A DNA stretch of 64,000 bases from Tessaracoccus bendigoensis DSM 12906 (GTDB lineage Bacteria > Actinomycetota > Actinomycetes > Propionibacteriales > Propionibacteriaceae). Position 1 is the first letter of the stretch. Each line of letters opens with the position of its first letter. Shown here one piece after another: positions 59,754-64,000 of this stretch. The stretch is from assembly GCF_900141915.1 (NCBI RefSeq), contig NZ_FQZG01000010.1, positions 1 through 64,000 on the forward strand, given 5' to 3'. A program made the position numbers and the translations under genes. The notes under the pieces were generated by a model. The model made no database searches. It saw only the letters and a program-made list of their open reading frames with translations, and was not told where the DNA came from.

Positions 59754-61646
59754 GTGGCCACTCTCACCGCTGAGACCGATACCGACAAGCAGTTCATCCG
59801 AGACTGGGCCGAGGCCCGTTCCGGCGCCTTCGAGGCCTCTTTCGCCACCCGATTCGACGAACACTTTCCGGAGTTGCACCGCCTCTTCCTCCTGATCTAC
59901 GGCACGCACCCCGATGGCCTGGAGGCCCTGGCCGAGGTGGTCACGCTGGCTGCGGAGTCTTGGAAGCAGCGCCCGGCCGACCTGCGCCTCCTCGACGCCG
60001 AACGGGTGGCCGACCCAGGCTGGTACCGGTCGGAGCGGATGCTCGGGGGCGTCTGCTACGTGGACAGGTACGCCGGATCGATCAGCGCCGTGGCGGACCA
60101 CATCGGCTATTTCCGCGAGCTGGGGCTCACCTACCTGCACCTGATGCCGCTGTTCCGCTGCCCAGAGGGAAACAACGACGGCGGCTACGCCGTCAGCAGC
60201 TACCGCGAGACCGATCCGCTTCTCGGCACGATGGACGACCTGGCGGAACTAACCCCCAAACTCCGCGCGGCCGGCATCTCGCCGGTGGTCGATTTCATCT
60301 TCAACCACACCAGCTCCGAGCATGAATGGGCACGCCGCTGTGTGGCTGGCGATCCCGCCTACAAGGACTTCTATCTCATCTTCCCCGACCGCACGATGCC
60401 GGACGCCTACGACCGCACCACCCGCGAGATCTTCCCGGACGACCACGCCGGATCGTTCGTCCAGCTCCCTGACGGCCGCTGGATCTGGTCGACCTTCTAC
60501 CACTTCCAGTGGGACCTGAACTACGCCAACCCTGCCGTTTTCCGCGCGATGGCCGGCGAGATGCTCTTCCTCGCCAACCAGGGCATCGAGGTGCTGCGGA
60601 TGGATGCGGTCGCATTCATCTGGAAGCGGCTGGGCACCAGCTGCGAGTCCCTGCCCGAGGCGCACTACCTGCTGCAGGCGTTCAACCGGGTCCTCCGGCT
60701 CGCCGCTCCGGCGCTGATCTTCAAATCGGAGGCGATCGTCCACCCGGACGAGGTCATCCAGTACATCTCACCGGGGGAATGCCAGATCTCCTACAACCCC
60801 CTCCAGATGGCGCTGACCTGGGAGGCGTTGGCGACCCGCGATGCCCGGCTACTGAGCCAGGCGATCGAACGCCGTCATGGCCTCCCCGACGGCACCGCCT
60901 GGGTCAACTACGTTCGCGGACACGACGATATCGGCTGGACCTTCGCAGACGAGGACGCGGCAGAGCTCGGCATCAACGGCTTCGAGCACCGTCGCTTCCT
61001 CAACAACTTCTACATCGGTCGCCACCCAGGTACCTTCGCCCGCGGTGCCGCCTTCCAGGAGAATCCACTGACAGGCGACGCGCGGATCGCGGGCACCACC
61101 GCCTCGCTGGCGGGCATCGAGGCCGGTGACGCCGGGGGCGAGGACCGCGTCATCCTGGCACATGCCGTTGCCATGAGCACCGGCGGCATGCCGCTGCTCT
61201 ACCTCGGCGACGAGGTCGCCCAACTCAACGACTACTACTACCGGGACCGCCCGGCTGAGGCGGGCGACAGCCGGTGGGTGAACCGGCCGTTCCGCCCCGA
61301 GGTCGCCTACAACGCGCGCCATGACACCAGGACGACGGCCGGGCGCGTCTTCACGCGGCTCAGGCACCTGCTGGAACTCCGAGGGGAGACCCCGGAGTTC
61401 GGTGGCAACGAGCTGACGGCGTTCCACACGCCGCACCCCTCGGTGCTGGCCTATCAGCGGCCCGGCGCCGACCATGTGGTCCTGGTTCTCGCCAACTTCG
61501 GCGACCACCCCGTCCACATCGAGGCCTTGACCCTCTCCGGCTTTGCGGCCTCTGCCGAGGACCTCATCAGCGGAGGACAGGCCGACCTCAGCCAGGGAGT
61601 CAGCCTCCCCGGGCACGGCTTCAGGTGGCTACGGGTGGCCCGCTGA
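59754..61646 (+). CDS. Amylosucrase-like GH13_4 glucansucrase
   Basis: A 630-residue GH13 protein with amylosucrase architecture. A helical N-domain (RFDEHFPELHRLFLLIYG) leads into GGVCYVDRYAGSISAVADHI, GNNDGGYAVSSYRETDPLLGTMDDL, FIFNHTSSEHEWARRC and the amylosucrase-typical FPDRTMPDAYDRTTREIFPDD. The nucleophile is in EVLRMDAVAFIWKRLGTSC, the acid/base in IFKSEAIVHPDEV and the third acid in VRGHDDIGWTF. Amylosucrase makes alpha-1,4-glucan from sucrose. Sucrose hydrolase is the main alternative. It sits where treS often lies in GlgE clusters. Confidence 0.88.
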   Translation: MATLTAETDTDKQFIRDWAEARSGAFEASFATRFDEHFPELHRLFLLIYGTHPDGLEALAEVVTLAAESWKQRPADLRLLDAERVADPGWYRSERMLGGVCYVDRYAGSISAVADHIGYFRELGLTYLHLMPLFRCPEGNNDGGYAVSSYRETDPLLGTMDDLAELTPKLRAAGISPVVDFIFNHTSSEHEWARRCVAGDPAYKDFYLIFPDRTMPDAYDRTTREIFPDDHAGSFVQLPDGRWIWSTFYHFQWDLNYANPAVFRAMAGEMLFLANQGIEVLRMDAVAFIWKRLGTSCESLPEAHYLLQAFNRVLRLAAPALIFKSEAIVHPDEVIQYISPGECQISYNPLQMALTWEALATRDARLLSQAIERRHGLPDGTAWVNYVRGHDDIGWTFADEDAAELGINGFEHRRFLNNFYIGRHPGTFARGAAFQENPLTGDARIAGTTASLAGIEAGDAGGEDRVILAHAVAMSTGGMPLLYLGDEVAQLNDYYYRDRPAEAGDSRWVNRPFRPEVAYNARHDTRTTAGRVFTRLRHLLELRGETPEFGGNELTAFHTPHPSVLAYQRPGADHVVLVLANFGDHPVHIEALTLSGFAASAEDLISGGQADLSQGVSLPGHGFRWLRVAR

Positions 61647-61652
61647 CGCGTC

Positions 61653-62546
61653 TCAGAAGAGGACGGTCGCGAGTCGACGACGGGCTTTGAGCACCACCTG
61701 CTCCGTGCGGCCAGCGACCTCGAACAGTTCGAGCAGGCGCACCCGGATCGGGTCGCGATCTTCAGCGGCGACCTCCGCCGCGAGGCCGAGCAGACGGTCG
61801 AACGCCTCCTCGTAGCGGCCGTTGATCACCTCGAGGTCGGCCGCGTCGAACTGGGCCGGCAGGTCGTCGGGCTTCTCGGAGGCCGCGCGCACGATGGCCG
61901 CGGCATCGAATCCGGTGCTCCGGTCGAGCAGCGCCGCTTGCGCGCGCCCGGCGATCACCTCGGCATCGCGCGGGGTTTCCTTCAGCAGTGCGTCGAACTC
62001 GGTGACCGCCCGGGAGAAGTCCCCGGCCGCGAGCGCAGCGTCGGCCTTGTCGAAGCGCGGGTTCGTGGGGGGCTCCTCGTCTCCGGAGGTTGGGGCACCC
62101 GCGACGGGCTCGGCCCGGCCCGTCAGGCCGTTGGCGACGGCGAGCTGCGCCACCTGGTCGAGCACCGCCGAGATGTCCTCGCGTGAAGACGTGCCCTGGA
62201 AGAGCGGGGCCAGCTGACCGCCGATCAGCGCAACCACGGTCGGCACCGCCTGCACGCCGAGCGCCTGCGCCAGCCTTGGCTCGGCGTCCACGTCGACCCT
62301 CGCGAGCAGGAAGCGGCCCGCGGCGGCGTTGACGATGTCCTTCAGCGACTCGGAGACCGCGCTTCCTGACGGGTCGCGAGGCGAATGGAACTCCACGATG
62401 ACCGGGTGCTTGGCCGACCTGCCGACCACGGCCTCGAAGTCCGCCTCCGTCAGATCCATCACGTAGCCACCGGCAGCCGGCGCCCCAGAGCCGGAAAGGG
62501 AGGACAGGTCAACGGCGCCGGGTCGGCTGAAATTCGCATCGGTCAT
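61653..62546 (-). CDS. YbbN-like thioredoxin-TPR protein, no CxxC
   Basis: A 297-residue protein with a thioredoxin-fold N-terminal domain (about residues 27-140) and a C-terminal TPR-like helical region, the layout of the co-chaperone YbbN/CnoX. The thioredoxin active site normally reads WCxxC; here the segment is EFHSPRDPSGSAV with no cysteines, so it cannot do disulfide exchange. The cis-Pro region VQAVPTVVALIGGQLA is kept. I chose the ATG at 62546; the frame is open further upstream. It is convergent with the amylosucrase gene (six-base gap) and divergent from pgm. Confidence 0.85.
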   Translation of the reverse strand: MTDANFSRPGAVDLSSLSGSGAPAAGGYVMDLTEADFEAVVGRSAKHPVIVEFHSPRDPSGSAVSESLKDIVNAAAGRFLLARVDVDAEPRLAQALGVQAVPTVVALIGGQLAPLFQGTSSREDISAVLDQVAQLAVANGLTGRAEPVAGAPTSGDEEPPTNPRFDKADAALAAGDFSRAVTEFDALLKETPRDAEVIAGRAQAALLDRSTGFDAAAIVRAASEKPDDLPAQFDAADLEVINGRYEEAFDRLLGLAAEVAAEDRDPIRVRLLELFEVAGRTEQVVLKARRRLATVLF

Positions 62547-62593
62547 ACCCCCTATCTTGGCCGCGGTTTGCCCTACCTTCAACCGCACGGCAA

Positions 62594-62605
62594 TAGGATG
62601 GGACC
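62594..62605 (+). promoter_or_regulatory. Putative -10 for leaderless pgm
   Basis: TAGGAT at 62594-62599 lies six bases before the pgm ATG. TTGCCC at 62568-62573 is a poor -35 candidate. The AGGA or GGGA here could instead act as a ribosome-binding site. Confidence 0.4.
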
Positions 62606-64000
62606 ATGGCACATGAGCGCGCCGGGCTACCGGCCCAGGAATCCGATCTGATTGATGTGGACAAGGTCATCGCGGCCTACTACGACCTCGTCCCCGATCC
62701 GAATCATCCCGACCAGCGGGTCGTCTTCGGCACCTCGGGGCACCGGGGCTCCAGCCTCGACACCGCCTTCAACGAGGCCCACATCGCGGCCACCACACAG
62801 GCGATCGTCGAGTACCGCGCGGCGCAGGGCACCACCGGGCCGCTGTTCATCGGCAAGGACACCCACGCCCTTTCGATGCCGGCCTGGAAGACGGCCATCG
62901 AGGTGCTGCATGCCGCCGGCGTCGAGGTGCTGGCTGAGCGTGAAGACGAGTACACCCCCACCCCCGCAGTTTCGCGGGCCATCATCCGCTACAACATGGA
63001 CCGCCGCGACGCGCTGGCAGACGGGATCGTCGTCACCCCTTCGCACAACCCGCCCCGCGACGGCGGCTTCAAGTACAACCCACCCAACGGTGGCCCCGCC
63101 GACACCGATGCGACCTCGGTGATCGCGGCAAGGGCAAACGAACTGCTGGCGGACTTCCGCTCGATCGGCAGGCAGCCGTACGAGCGGATCTCGGGCGAGA
63201 TCACCCGCTACGACTACCGCACGCCCTACTGCAACGAGCTCTCGCTCGCGCTGAACCTCGACGCGATCCGTGGCTCGGGCCTGCGTCACGGAGCCGACCC
63301 CCTGGGTGGCGCCTCGGTGCAGTACTGGGAGTTCCTGGCCGAGCAGGGGCTGCCGATCGAGGTGGTAAACCCACTGGTCGATCCGACTTGGCGCTTCATG
63401 ACGCTCGATACCGACGGCAAGATCCGGATGGACTGCTCCTCGCCCAACGCGATGGCTTCCCTCGTGCAGCAGCGCAGCGCCTACTCGTTGGCCACCGGAA
63501 ACGACGCCGACTCCGACCGGCACGGCATCGTCACCCCCGATGCGGGCCTGATGAACCCCAACGCCTATCTCGCGGTGGCGATCAACTATCTCTTCGCCAA
63601 CCGGCCTGGCTGGTCGCCGGAGGCTGGAGTCGGCAAGACGTTGGTGTCGAGTTCGATCATCGACAAGGTCGCGGGCAAGCTGGGCCGCCGCCTCGTCGAG
63701 GTACCGGTCGGCTTCAAGTGGTTCGTCCCCGGCCTTACCGATGGGTCGATCGGGTTCGGCGGCGAGGAGTCGGCAGGGGCCTCGTTCCTGACCCTCGCGG
63801 GGAAGACGTGGACCACCGACAAGGACGGCATCCTGCTGGCACTGTTGGCCTCCGAGATCCTGGCTGTGACCGGCAAGACCCCGAGCCAGCACTACGCGGA
63901 ACTCGAAGCCGAGTTCGGCCGTTCGTTCTACGCGCGTGTCGACGCCGACGCCGACCGTGAGCAGAAGGCCAGGCTGTCGAGGCTCAGCGCGGAAGACGTC
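62606..64000 (+). CDS. pgm: Phosphoglucomutase, partial (3' end beyond window)
   Basis: 465 codons are visible before the window ends, without a stop. This is a phosphohexose mutase interconverting glucose-1-P and glucose-6-P. VVFGTSGHRGSSLDTAFNE opens the conserved part, and the phosphoserine loop is VVTPSHNPPRDGGFKYNPPN. The metal-binding loop is TGNDADSDRHGIVTP and the sugar-binding loop is GFGGEESAGASFL. Full-length enzymes of this type are about 545 residues, so roughly 80 are missing. It links the adjacent glucan cluster to central metabolism. Confidence 0.95.
   Translation, partial: MAHERAGLPAQESDLIDVDKVIAAYYDLVPDPNHPDQRVVFGTSGHRGSSLDTAFNEAHIAATTQAIVEYRAAQGTTGPLFIGKDTHALSMPAWKTAIEVLHAAGVEVLAEREDEYTPTPAVSRAIIRYNMDRRDALADGIVVTPSHNPPRDGGFKYNPPNGGPADTDATSVIAARANELLADFRSIGRQPYERISGEITRYDYRTPYCNELSLALNLDAIRGSGLRHGADPLGGASVQYWEFLAEQGLPIEVVNPLVDPTWRFMTLDTDGKIRMDCSSPNAMASLVQQRSAYSLATGNDADSDRHGIVTPDAGLMNPNAYLAVAINYLFANRPGWSPEAGVGKTLVSSSIIDKVAGKLGRRLVEVPVGFKWFVPGLTDGSIGFGGEESAGASFLTLAGKTWTTDKDGILLALLASEILAVTGKTPSQHYAELEAEFGRSFYARVDADADREQKARLSRLSAEDV

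Noticed and set aside
59754-61646. Calling the last glucan gene treS
   Set aside because: Segments such as FPDRTMPDAYDRTTREIFPD, the helical N-domain and GNNDGGYAVSSYR match amylosucrase rather than trehalose synthase.

Overview
The window is a GC-rich, gene-dense stretch of a bacterial chromosome from an actinomycete. Markers of Actinomycetota include the GlgE/maltokinase glucan route, the HGxxPAAW-box and Trp-associated membrane proteins inside a trp operon, the secDF-apt and ruvCAB-yebC gene orders, heavy use of GTG/TTG starts and four-base ATGA/GTGA overlaps. A Propionibacteriales member (Propionibacteriaceae-like) is my best guess, but this is inference from gene content, not from a search. 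I saw no rRNA, tRNA, CRISPR array, transposase or phage gene.

Layout. (1) 149-8017, minus strand: YebC, RuvC-RuvA-RuvB, YajC-SecD-SecF, Apt and a two-helix RCK potassium channel. (2) 8073-22175, minus strand: dnaE, a small membrane gene and hisD-hisC-hisB-hisH-hisA run without a break into four overlapping genes of unassigned role: a reductase/HAD-phosphatase fusion, a LarA-fold protein, a PlsC-like protein lacking the catalytic His, and a tandem GNAT protein. (3) 22262-24055, plus strand: a phoA that has lost its signal peptide and any usable start codon, with two C-terminal repeats and a strong terminator hairpin. (4) 24088-30614, minus strand: rpiB, gltD and gltB. The 0.5 kb upstream of gltB holds a perfect GlnR-type box, an array of CACCAGCG repeats and one copy of a palindromic dispersed repeat. 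(5) 31111-37066, minus strand: hisI-trpE-membrane-HGxxPAAW-trpC-trpB-trpA-SCO1. (6) 37102-40419: a MOSC protein, a TIGR03085-type protein, a second dispersed-repeat copy, a second trpB and a VapBC toxin-antitoxin pair. (7) 40461-47245, minus strand: cysteine desulfurase, mnmA, a MetE-C-like protein, a small membrane protein and gatC-gatA-gatB. (8) 47333-64000, mostly plus strand: an alpha-glucan/trehalose cluster (glgX, glgE, maltokinase, glgB, GNAT-Nudix, treY, treZ, amylosucrase), then a minus-strand YbbN-like gene and the start of a phosphoglucomutase that runs off the window.

How the genes fit together. GlgE extends glucan from maltose-1-phosphate made by maltokinase, GlgB branches it, GlgX debranches it, and TreY/TreZ convert it to trehalose. 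Amylosucrase could add a sucrose-fed entry, and phosphoglucomutase links glucose-1-P to glucose-6-P. TreS, which normally makes maltose for maltokinase, is not in the window. The trp genes lack trpF and trpD here. HisA is therefore probably the bifunctional PriA, which also does the TrpF step in actinomycetes. Several start codons lie 6-8 nt after a TANNNT hexamer, which suggests leaderless transcripts.
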